A DNA stretch of 64,000 bases, from contig JAPPFB010000011.1 in NCBI GenBank assembly GCA_028875225.1, forward strand, positions 1 to 64,000, read 5' to 3'. The translations under genes were made by a program, and so were the position numbers. A model generated the notes under the pieces. It was not told the origin of the DNA. It saw only the letters and a list, made by a program, of their open reading frames with translations, and made no database searches. Shown here piece by piece: positions 22,032 through 29,083 of this stretch. The first letter of the stretch is position 1. Every line of letters starts with the position of its first letter. The stretch comes from Chloroflexota bacterium (GTDB lineage: Bacteria > Chloroflexota > Dehalococcoidia > Bin125).

Positions 22032-22322
22032 ATGGCAATCGGATTGACCGTGGAATTCACCATCGGCGAGGGCCAGAACGATGCCTTTGAAGCGTTCATG
22101 GCCGGGGCCACGGCCAAGGTCAAGGCGGAAGACGCCGGCTGCAACAACTACGACCTGTTCCGCTCGGTCGACGACGATACAAAGTACCTGCTCTTCGAAA
22201 ACTGGGCGACCGAAGAGGACCTGACCGCCCACGGCACATCGGAAGCGATGGCCGGCATGGCCGGGATCCGTGAGTTCACCACCGGGCGACCGGTCCTCCA
22301 CCGCTACGAAGTGCCGGACTAA
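22032..22322 (+). CDS. antibiotic biosynthesis monooxygenase (ABM/YgiN-like) domain protein
   Basis: A 96-residue single ferredoxin-like ABM domain. It has the family pattern VEFTIGEGQNDAFEAFM, GCNNYDLFRSVDD and YLLFENWATEEDLTAH. Members are cofactor-free quinol monooxygenases or small heme/flavin-independent dimers of varied role. The spacing to the thiamine-diphosphate enzyme (85 bases) is mostly taken by a palindromic repeat, so co-transcription is possible but not shown. Confidence 0.82.
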   Translation: MAIGLTVEFTIGEGQNDAFEAFMAGATAKVKAEDAGCNNYDLFRSVDDDTKYLLFENWATEEDLTAHGTSEAMAGMAGIREFTTGRPVLHRYEVPD

Positions 22323-22331
22323 CCAGAACTA

Positions 22332-22375
22332 GAGCTCCCCTGCGGGGGAGCTGTCGCGAAGCGACTGAGGGGGCA
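22332..22375. repeat. dispersed palindromic repeat, family B
   Basis: AGAGCTCCCCTGCGGGGGAGCTG hairpin followed by a TCGCGAAGCGA hairpin and GAGGGGGC. Typical family B copy, ten bases past the ABM stop, where it could act as a terminator without T-tract. Confidence 0.85.
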
Positions 22376-22407
22376 CTCCCGGTCGCCACGCTCGAAAGGA
22401 CAACGAC

Positions 22408-24051
22408 ATGCCAGACCAGATGGGCTCTGAACTTCTTGCCCGACAGATGGTCAACGAGGGGGTCGAGGACCTCTTCTACATCATGGGCGGACCGATCATC
22501 GAAGCGGCTGGATTCGCCGCCGAGCACGGCATCCGCACGATCGACTGCCGGCATGAGCAGGGCGCGGCCATGGCCGCCCATGGGTATGCCCGGGTCAAGC
22601 GACTGCCCGGCGTCTGCATGGCAGCGTCCGGACCGGCAACGACCAACCTGCTGACCGGCGTCGCCAACGCCTACCTCGACGGCGTGCCGATGGTCGCCCT
22701 GGGTGGAGCGGCGGCGTTCTCGTCGTTCGAGCGCGACGACTTCCAGGAGTACGACCAACTCGCGATGGCCGTGCCGGTCACGCGCTGGGCCAGCCGCGTC
22801 ACCCATTCGGCGCGGATGCCCGAGTTCTTCAACCTCGCCTACCGCGAGGCCCAGGGTCCCAAGCCCGGCCCGACCTACCTCGACCTGCCCGGCGACACGC
22901 TCTACCAGCAGTCGGACGACGAGACCGTCTGGTTCCCCGACGCCGCGGCAGCCCGCTCGCGACCGGGCGCCGACCCCGACCAGGTCAAGGAAGCGATCGA
23001 GCTGCTGTCCAGGGCCGAGCGGCCGATCATCCTGACCGGCACCGGCATTTTCTGGTCCGACGCCTCGGCCGAGCTGCGCGAGTTCGTCGAAACGTCGGGC
23101 ATTCCGTTCTACACCACGCCACAGGGTCGCGGCGTCGTCCCTGAGGACCACGACCTCTGCTTCATCGCTGCCCGCTCCAAGGCCTTCCGCGAGGCCGACG
23201 TGGCGCTCGTCGTGGGCACGCGGCTCAATTTCGTCGTCGGTTCCGGTCTGCCCCCGCGCTGGGCGCCCGACCTCAAGGTCATCCACGTCGACACCGACCC
23301 CACCGAGATTGGCCACAACAAGGAAGCGACCGTCGGCATGGTCGCCGACGCCAAGCGCGCTCTGGTGGCCTTGACCGCCGCTGCCAAGGAGGCCGGACTC
23401 AAGGGTCCGACCGACTGGATCGCCGACCTGCGCGAGTCGGACGACAATCGCCGTCAGCAGTCGCTTGAGCAGGCGCATTCCTCGACCGTGCCGATTCACC
23501 CGCTGCGTCTGGCCGACGAAGTCGTCCAGCGCATGGACCGCGACGCCGTCGTCTGCGTCGACGGCAACGCCACGCTCGCCTTCGCCCGGCAGTACATCCC
23601 CTCCTACGCCGAGGGCGGCCGGCTCAACCCCGGTCCCAACGGCTGTATGGGCGTGGGTCTGCCCTACGTGCTCGGCGCCAAGGCCGCCGCGCCCGAGCGA
23701 CAGGTGATCGGCTTCGTCGGCGACGGCTCGTTCCTGATGAACGTCCAGGAGATCGACACGATGGTCCGGCACAACCTGCCGGGCACGATTGTGATCTCCA
23801 ACAACGCCGGCTGGACCGCGGGCACGAACGACACGCCGGGCCGACCGCTCGGCTACGGCCAGCGCTACGAGGACATCGCTGTCGCCCTCGGCGGACACGG
23901 CGAGCACGTGACCAAGCCCGAGGAGATCGGCCCCGCGATCGAGCGGGCGATGGAGTCCGGCCTGCCCGCCGTCGTCAACGTCGAGGTCGAGCAGCACGCC
24001 ATGCCGGGTCAGGCCCGCTTCGGCGGCTACTCGGCGACGCTGAGCCGCTAG
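22408..24051 (+). CDS. thiamine diphosphate-dependent enzyme (acetolactate synthase-like)
   Basis: A 547-residue ThDP enzyme with the three-domain layout of acetolactate synthase, benzoylformate decarboxylase and 2-hydroxyacyl-CoA lyase. The N-terminal CRHEQGAAMAAHGYAR holds the activating glutamate (near residue 50). The ThDP/Mg motif starts GDGSFLMN (near 438) and ends SNN about 28 residues later. No regulatory-subunit gene adjoins, which argues against a classical IlvB role. The substrate is unresolved; a lyase or decarboxylase in catabolism is plausible. The PPOX genes follow on the same strand. Confidence 0.87.
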   Translation: MPDQMGSELLARQMVNEGVEDLFYIMGGPIIEAAGFAAEHGIRTIDCRHEQGAAMAAHGYARVKRLPGVCMAASGPATTNLLTGVANAYLDGVPMVALGGAAAFSSFERDDFQEYDQLAMAVPVTRWASRVTHSARMPEFFNLAYREAQGPKPGPTYLDLPGDTLYQQSDDETVWFPDAAAARSRPGADPDQVKEAIELLSRAERPIILTGTGIFWSDASAELREFVETSGIPFYTTPQGRGVVPEDHDLCFIAARSKAFREADVALVVGTRLNFVVGSGLPPRWAPDLKVIHVDTDPTEIGHNKEATVGMVADAKRALVALTAAAKEAGLKGPTDWIADLRESDDNRRQQSLEQAHSSTVPIHPLRLADEVVQRMDRDAVVCVDGNATLAFARQYIPSYAEGGRLNPGPNGCMGVGLPYVLGAKAAAPERQVIGFVGDGSFLMNVQEIDTMVRHNLPGTIVISNNAGWTAGTNDTPGRPLGYGQRYEDIAVALGGHGEHVTKPEEIGPAIERAMESGLPAVVNVEVEQHAMPGQARFGGYSATLSR

Positions 24052-24101
24052 CTCACGCATCGTCATCCACGCTCCGTCGGGGATGGATGCCACATGCCTG
24101 T

Positions 24102-24195
24102 CTCCCCCCTCCTCTGGAAGGGGAGACGCCGAACACTTCCCTTCTCCCCCCGCTCTGCGGGGGGAGATGCCGAAGGCAGAGGGGGGGGATCCCGG
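24102..24195. repeat. two adjacent family B palindromes
   Basis: Two consecutive CTCCCC/GGGGAG hairpins with GCCGAAGGC-like second arms lie between the ThDP enzyme and the first PPOX gene. The second is close to 63042-63090 read on the other strand. Confidence 0.75.
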
Positions 24196-24247
24196 ACAAC
24201 CACTCTGCCCCGGCCATCCGAATGATGCACAGCCACAGGAGTTCTCT

Positions 24248-25072
24248 ATGGCCTCAGTCCCCGCCGAACACGCCGACCTCGTCGGCGCGCCGCACTTCGC
24301 CCACCTGGTCACCGTCAATCGCGACGGCTCGCCGCAGTCATCACCGATCTGGATCCGTCCCGACCGTGTCTCCGCCGACGGCGCCGTCGAGTCAATCTTC
24401 TTCGTCACCGGCTTGCGTTACCGCAAGACCCTGAACATGCAGCGCGAGCCGCGCGTTGCCCTCTCAATCCACGGCGCCGATCAGCCCTACCGAATGCTCG
24501 AGATCGTCGGCACGGTGTCGATGGAACCGCGCACGTCGTGGGACGAGCTTGACGCCATTTCCAACACCTATCTCGGCACCGACTACCCCTACAAGGGCGA
24601 CGACCCTGCCGGCTGGCACGTGACCGTCGAGATCGACCGCGTCACCGTGCCCAATGACGGCGAACAGCCGCCGTCGGTCGACCTGCCGGCCGCCGGCTCC
24701 GACCTGCTCAGCCCGCCGCATTTCGCCCACGTGGCGACCGTCAGCTCGACCGGACAGCCGCGCTCGTCCGTGGTCTGGCACCGACGGCCCGCCGGCGGCG
24801 GCGAGAACGACATCGAGTTCTGGACCGGCGCGGAGACGCTGAAAACTCGCCACCTGCGCAACAATCCGGCCGTCGCCGTCAGCATCCACGACGAGGCCGA
24901 CCCGTACCGTTACACCGAGCTGCGCGGCAGCGCTCAGATCACATCGATCGACGGACGTCAGATGGCCGACGAGCTCACCCGGCTCTACTGGAAGCTGGAC
25001 CAGTTCCCGATGGACGTGAGCGATATGAACAGCGTCGCGATCCGGGTCGAGACCACTCACCGCGTCGGCTGA
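24248..25072 (+). CDS. tandem PPOX-domain protein, copy 1 (flavin/F420-binding)
   Basis: A 274-residue protein of two pyridoxamine 5'-phosphate oxidase-like split-barrel domains. Each half opens alike: HFAHLVTVNRDGSPQSSPIW (near 14-33) and HFAHVATVSSTGQPRSSVVW (near 157-176). Single-domain relatives bind FMN or F420 and reduce or oxidise diverse substrates. The ATG at 24248 follows AGGAG by seven bases; the longer open frame upstream is repeat sequence. A second copy of the whole gene follows 46 bases later, giving four such domains in tandem. Cofactor and substrate cannot be told. Confidence 0.85.
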   Translation: MASVPAEHADLVGAPHFAHLVTVNRDGSPQSSPIWIRPDRVSADGAVESIFFVTGLRYRKTLNMQREPRVALSIHGADQPYRMLEIVGTVSMEPRTSWDELDAISNTYLGTDYPYKGDDPAGWHVTVEIDRVTVPNDGEQPPSVDLPAAGSDLLSPPHFAHVATVSSTGQPRSSVVWHRRPAGGGENDIEFWTGAETLKTRHLRNNPAVAVSIHDEADPYRYTELRGSAQITSIDGRQMADELTRLYWKLDQFPMDVSDMNSVAIRVETTHRVG

Positions 25073-25118
25073 GCAGCGTCCGGTCGTCCAATCCTGCCAT
25101 GGAGTCAGGGAGCACAGC

Positions 25119-25955
25119 ATGGCATCGGTCCCGGCAGATTTCGCCGATCTCTGCGGCGCGCCTCATTATGCCCACGTCGTCACCGTCAACCGAGACGGCT
25201 CACCGCAATCCTCCCCGGTCTGGTTCCGTCCCGAGCGCGTCAATCCCGACGGCTCGGTCGAATCGGTCTACTTCAGTACCGGCAAGCGATTCCGCAAGTC
25301 GCTCAACATGCTGCGCGAGCCTCGCGTGGCGATCTCCGTCCACGACGCCAACAATCCCTATCGCATGATTGAGATTGTGGGCACGGCATCGCTCGACGCC
25401 CGGACCGACTGGGACGACGTGGACGAAATCTCGCTTAGCTACATCGGCCGGGACTATCCCGGCAAGGGCGAGGGCAGCGGCGACGGTTGGGGCGTCACCG
25501 TCGGCATCGAGCGAGTCGTCACGCTTGACTTCACGCCCGGAGATGTCCTCGATCCTCCCGAACCTGGTACGGATCTCCTGAATCCGCCGCACTTCGCCCA
25601 CGTCGCGACGGTCAGCTCGACCGGTCAGCCGCGTTCTTCGGTGGTCTGGCACCGCCGAGCCGCAGGTGGCGGCGAAGACGACATCGAGTTCTGGACCACG
25701 CCGTCGACCCTCAAGGTCAGTCATCTGCGCCGCAACCCGGCCATCGCCGTCAGCATCCACGACGAAGCCAATCCCTACCGCTACACCGAGCTCCGCGGTC
25801 TCGCCACGCTCACGCCCGTGCTCGGCCATCAGCTACTGCACGAACTCACGCCGCTCTACTGGAAGCAGGACCGCTACCCCGAGGGCGACGACGACCTGTC
25901 GGAGGGCGTCGTCATTCGTGTCGAGACGACCCATCGAGTGCGCTACGGGGAGTAG
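25119..25955 (+). CDS. tandem PPOX-domain protein, copy 2
   Basis: A 278-residue paralogue of the preceding gene with the same two-domain plan: HYAHVVTVNRDGSPQSSPVW near 14 and HFAHVATVSSTGQPRSSVVW near 160. A GGGAG lies just upstream of the ATG. It is convergent with the VOC cluster, its stop only four bases from the end of the first VOC gene. The duplicate likely arose by tandem duplication. The similarity is higher in the second domain than in the first by eye. Confidence 0.85.
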   Translation: MASVPADFADLCGAPHYAHVVTVNRDGSPQSSPVWFRPERVNPDGSVESVYFSTGKRFRKSLNMLREPRVAISVHDANNPYRMIEIVGTASLDARTDWDDVDEISLSYIGRDYPGKGEGSGDGWGVTVGIERVVTLDFTPGDVLDPPEPGTDLLNPPHFAHVATVSSTGQPRSSVVWHRRAAGGGEDDIEFWTTPSTLKVSHLRRNPAIAVSIHDEANPYRYTELRGLATLTPVLGHQLLHELTPLYWKQDRYPEGDDDLSEGVVIRVETTHRVRYGE

Positions 25956-25959
25956 CCGA

Positions 25960-26427
25960 CTACTCCTCGGACATCGCGTCGATCGTCGCCTGCACCTCTT
26001 CGCCAGTGAACGTCTGCAGTTCCTGGTGAAACCACCAGCGCCCGCCCTCGGGATCCTCTGCGCGATAGGTCCGGTCGCCGAAGAACTGATCCTCCGGCTC
26101 CTGCAGAATGGTCGCGCCTTCCGCTACCGCCCGCGCGTAGTGCGCGTCGACATCGTCGACATACACCATCACGCTGGCGTGCAGGTGAGGCAGACCGCTC
26201 GGACCGCCGAGTCCGCCCTCCGGATAGGCCGACGCCAACGTCACCTCATCCTCGTCACTGAGCAGCGAGGCATGGCCAATGCTGCCGTCCGGCATGTTGA
26301 GGCGGAAGCGCTCTTCGAACCCGAACGCACGGCAGAGGAACTCGATCATGGCCGGCGCATCGTCGTACGACAGCGCGGGAACGATCCGTTGTCTGCGTCC
26401 TGCTGCGAGATCTCCCTGTTCGGTCAT
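25960..26427 (-). CDS. VOC (glyoxalase/PhnB-like) protein, cluster member 1
   Basis: A 155-residue vicinal-oxygen-chelate fold protein. It opens VPALSYDDAPAMIEFLCRAF and carries GSIGHASLL, MVYVDDVDAHYARA and FFGDRTYRAEDPEG. VOC members include glyoxalases, fosfomycin and bleomycin resistance proteins and epimerases; the PhnB-like subgroup has no settled substrate. The ATG at 26427 follows GGGGAG and lies four bases after the upstream gene's stop, so it is the last gene of a six-gene run transcribed leftward. Confidence 0.85.
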   Translation of the reverse strand: MTEQGDLAAGRRQRIVPALSYDDAPAMIEFLCRAFGFEERFRLNMPDGSIGHASLLSDEDEVTLASAYPEGGLGGPSGLPHLHASVMVYVDDVDAHYARAVAEGATILQEPEDQFFGDRTYRAEDPEGGRWWFHQELQTFTGEEVQATIDAMSEE

Positions 26428-26431
26428 TGAA

Positions 26432-26893
26432 CTACTCCCCGGCTGGCGACTCACTCATCGCCGCCATCATCTCTTCCGGCGTCACGTCGCGCACGTGCTG
26501 GTGGAAGTCCCAGCCGACGCCTTCCGGATCGAGCGCCCGATAGGTGCGGTCGCCGTAGAACTGGTCCGCCGGCTCCTGCACGATCTGCGCTCCGGCCGCC
26601 CTGGCCCGCTCGCAATGCGCATCCAGATCATCGACGTAGACCACGACGGACGCGTGGACGCCGCCCAGCGACTTCGGGCTGCTCAGGCCGCCCTCGGCGA
26701 ACTCGCCCGCCAGCATCAGCGTCTCGCCGCCCATCTGCAGCTCGCAATGCCCGATGTTGCCGTCCGGCATCTCCAGCAGTAATCCCTGCTCGAATCCAAA
26801 CGCGCCCTTCAGGAACGCGATCGCCGCTTTGGGATCGGAGTAGTTGAGATAAGGCAGAATGCGCTGACTGCCATCAGGTGGATTCTGAACCAT
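26432..26893 (-). CDS. VOC protein, cluster member 2
   Basis: A 153-residue VOC protein: YLNYSDPKAAIAFLKGAFGF, NIGHCELQMGG, VVVYVDDLDAHCERA, and YGDRTYRALDPEG. The C-terminal VTPEEMMAAMSE tail is shared with member 3. It is spaced four bases from member 1 and 43 from member 3. No catalytic assignment is possible from the sequence alone. Confidence 0.85.
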   Translation of the reverse strand: MVQNPPDGSQRILPYLNYSDPKAAIAFLKGAFGFEQGLLLEMPDGNIGHCELQMGGETLMLAGEFAEGGLSSPKSLGGVHASVVVYVDDLDAHCERARAAGAQIVQEPADQFYGDRTYRALDPEGVGWDFHQHVRDVTPEEMMAAMSESPAGE

Positions 26894-26936
26894 GTTCGCG
26901 CCTTTCGCGTCTGTCGCTGCTGCGGTCGGGAGGGCG

Positions 26937-27401
26937 TCAGCCCTCGCCTTCGCTCATCTGCTCCACCGCCGCCATCAGTTCTTCCGGCGTCACGTCGCGG
27001 ATGTGCTGCGTGAAGATCCATTGGTGACCCTCAGGATCAACGGTGCGATAGCTGCGGTCGCCATAGAACTGATCGGCAATCTCCTCGACGATCTCGGCGC
27101 CTGCCGCCCTGGCGTGCTCGTAGTGCGCGTCGACATTGTCGACGTAGACCATCACCTGGCTGTGGACGGCGCTCAGGCTGCTGGGGCTGGCGTGGCCCAT
27201 CTCATCGAAGGCGGTGGAGAGGAAGACCACATTGTCCTGCAGATGCAACTCCGCGTGCCCGAGCACGCCGTTGCCCATGTCCATCTGCGTTCCGGCTTCG
27301 AAACCGTACGTGCCGCAGAGAAACTCGATCGCCGCCGGCGCATCGGCGTACGCCAGATACGGAATCACCCGCTGATTGCCTTCCGGTGGGTTCTGAACCA
27401 T
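26937..27401 (-). CDS. VOC protein, cluster member 3
   Basis: A 154-residue VOC protein beginning MVQNPPEGNQRVIPYL, very like the start of member 2 (MVQNPPDGSQRILPYL), hence a recent duplicate. It has YADAPAAIEFLCGTYGF, LGHAELHL, VMVYVDNVDAHYEHA and YGDRSYRTVDPEG. The ATG at 27401 follows GAAAGG. A longer open frame continues upstream, but in other-frame sequence of member 4. Confidence 0.85.
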   Translation of the reverse strand: MVQNPPEGNQRVIPYLAYADAPAAIEFLCGTYGFEAGTQMDMGNGVLGHAELHLQDNVVFLSTAFDEMGHASPSSLSAVHSQVMVYVDNVDAHYEHARAAGAEIVEEIADQFYGDRSYRTVDPEGHQWIFTQHIRDVTPEELMAAVEQMSEGEG

Positions 27402-27412
27402 GGTGGTGCCTT

Positions 27413-27823
27413 TCAGTCCGCGTTGTGGTTGCTGGGTTGCATGAACGACCAGCGGTGTCCCTCGGGGTCGGTCGCCTCGTAGAGTCTGGCGCCCCAGGGC
27501 TGATCGATCGGTCCGTAGAGAATGTTCGCCCCCTCCGACCGAGACTGGCGATGGTGCGCCTCGACGTCGTCCACGTGCAACAGGATGTGACTGGGCAAGG
27601 CGTCGAGTCCCCTCGGCGAGCGGTACCCGCCGCCATCGAACAGCGAGGCGAGCATGACCTGAGCGCCTTCGAGCGACAGCGCCGCGTGCACGATTCGGCC
27701 GTCCGGGATCTTCTGGATGTCTACCGGCTCGAAACCGAACACGCGGCAGAGCCAATCGACCGCCGCCGGAGCATCCTCGTAGGCCAGGTAAGGAAACACA
27801 CGCTGCGTCTCTGCCGCCGTCAT
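27413..27823 (-). CDS. VOC protein, cluster member 4
   Basis: A 136-residue VOC protein, shorter at the C-terminus than the others. It has YEDAPAAVDWLCRVFGF, GRIVHAALSLEG, ILLHVDDVEAHHRQS and LYEATDPEGHRWSF. Its ATG overlaps the stop of member 5 (ATGA), so the two are translationally coupled. Members 4-6 form a subgroup marked by DWLCRVFGFE, while 1-3 share EFLC or AFLK. Confidence 0.85.
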   Translation of the reverse strand: MTAAETQRVFPYLAYEDAPAAVDWLCRVFGFEPVDIQKIPDGRIVHAALSLEGAQVMLASLFDGGGYRSPRGLDALPSHILLHVDDVEAHHRQSRSEGANILYGPIDQPWGARLYEATDPEGHRWSFMQPSNHNAD

Positions 27824-28284
27824 GCCTGTTCGCTCGCGATCTTGCGCATCTCCGCCGCCGACTCCTCGTCCGGGACGGCGCGCAAGTGCTGCTGGAAGGA
27901 CCAGCGATGACCCTCCACGTCCTGAACCCAATAGGTCCGGTCGCCCCAGAACTGGTCCTCGGGCCCCGACAGGATGCTCGCGCCTTCGGCCTGCGCGTGG
28001 GCGAAATGCGCATCGACGTCATCGACGTACACCGTGATCTGTTGGTGCAACGCCGGCAGATCGCGCGGCGACCTGGTGCCGGCTTCGTCGAATGCCGACG
28101 CAATCATGACCTGCTCGCCCAGGAGTCTCAGCGCCGCATGCCCAATCCGGCCGTCTCCGGTCTCCATGCGCCGGACCTCCTCGAAACCGAACACGCGGCA
28201 GAGCCAGTCAATCGCCGCCGGCGCGTCCGCATAGGTCAGGTAGGGAACGATCCGCTGGTGGTCGAGTTGTCCTGTGTCCGCCAT
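27820..28284 (-). CDS. VOC protein, cluster member 5
   Basis: A 154-residue VOC protein: IVPYLTYADAPAAIDWLCRV, GRIGHAALRLLGEQVM, ITVYVDDVDAHFAHA, WGDRTYWVQDVEGHRWSF. The start at 28284 (MADTGQ) is chosen because the family core begins about 13 residues later; an in-frame ATG 30 codons earlier would add a non-homologous leader. It is coupled to member 4 by ATGA. Confidence 0.83.
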   Translation of the reverse strand: MADTGQLDHQRIVPYLTYADAPAAIDWLCRVFGFEEVRRMETGDGRIGHAALRLLGEQVMIASAFDEAGTRSPRDLPALHQQITVYVDDVDAHFAHAQAEGASILSGPEDQFWGDRTYWVQDVEGHRWSFQQHLRAVPDEESAAEMRKIASEQA

Positions 28285-28404
28285 ACCGAGCGTCCAATCC
28301 ACAGCGTCGCGAGCGCATGCAACAGACGATAGCGCATATATGTTCTGAATAGCAAGCGCCATCGCGTGACGCAAGACAACTAGACATATCTCGCAGCGCG
28401 AGCG

Positions 28405-28884
28405 CTACCAGGTCTGCAGTCGCTGCTCCACTTCTGCACGAGGCGCTTCGCGTATCCGCTGGCAGAAACTCCAGCGGTGACCCTCGAGGTCGAGCGCGTG
28501 GTACGAGCGCAAGCCCCAGAACCGATCCTGCAGCCCCTGGACAATCCTGGCCCCCTCCGCCATGGCGTGCTGATAGTGCTCCTCAACGTCACCGACGTGC
28601 ATGTGAACCCGTGACGTCGCCACCTGATCGCCCGTGGGCGCATGGTTGTCGAGCTGCTCGAACTCCGACGACAACATCACGTAGACGCCGTCGTGGCAAA
28701 GCGATGCGTGCGCAATCCGGCCGTCCGCGGCCGCGTACGAGTTGGCCAGCTCGAATCCGAACACCCGGCAGAGCCAGTCGATCGCCGCCGGTGCGTCGGC
28801 GTACGTCAGGTACGGGAAGATTTGCTGCCGATCGACAACCACGTCTGGCACATTGGTCACGTCGGTCACAGTCGCGCGAGTCAT
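28405..28884 (-). CDS. VOC protein, cluster member 6
   Basis: A 159-residue VOC protein, the first of the run: YADAPAAIDWLCRVFGFE, GRIAHASLCHDGVYVML, VHMHVGDVEEHYQHA, LRSYHALDLEGHRWSFC. The ATG at 28884 follows GGGAGG by eight bases, a strong site. It is 120 bases upstream of member 5, the widest gap in the cluster, so a second promoter may lie there. The C-terminus carries a charged RAEVEQRLQ tail. Confidence 0.83.
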   Translation of the reverse strand: MTRATVTDVTNVPDVVVDRQQIFPYLTYADAPAAIDWLCRVFGFELANSYAAADGRIAHASLCHDGVYVMLSSEFEQLDNHAPTGDQVATSRVHMHVGDVEEHYQHAMAEGARIVQGLQDRFWGLRSYHALDLEGHRWSFCQRIREAPRAEVEQRLQTW

Positions 28885-29083
28885 GCCGTCTACCTCCCGG
28901 ATGCCTGTCGAAACACACCGTGTGTTCCGTCTGGAACCGACCATATGCCCGGCGTCCGACACGCAGAACGGTGACCGAAATCACAAGTCGCAGGCGCCAC
29001 AATCGGACTGTTGCGCACCTGGCCCACAGCGCAAGTCTGCATCCGCGGCGACACTCAGCGAGTCACCAACGATGCACAACCGT

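Noticed and set aside
22276-24408. A 710-codon open frame opposite the ThDP enzyme
   Set aside because: Antisense shadow of a well-supported enzyme gene; no recognisable domain.
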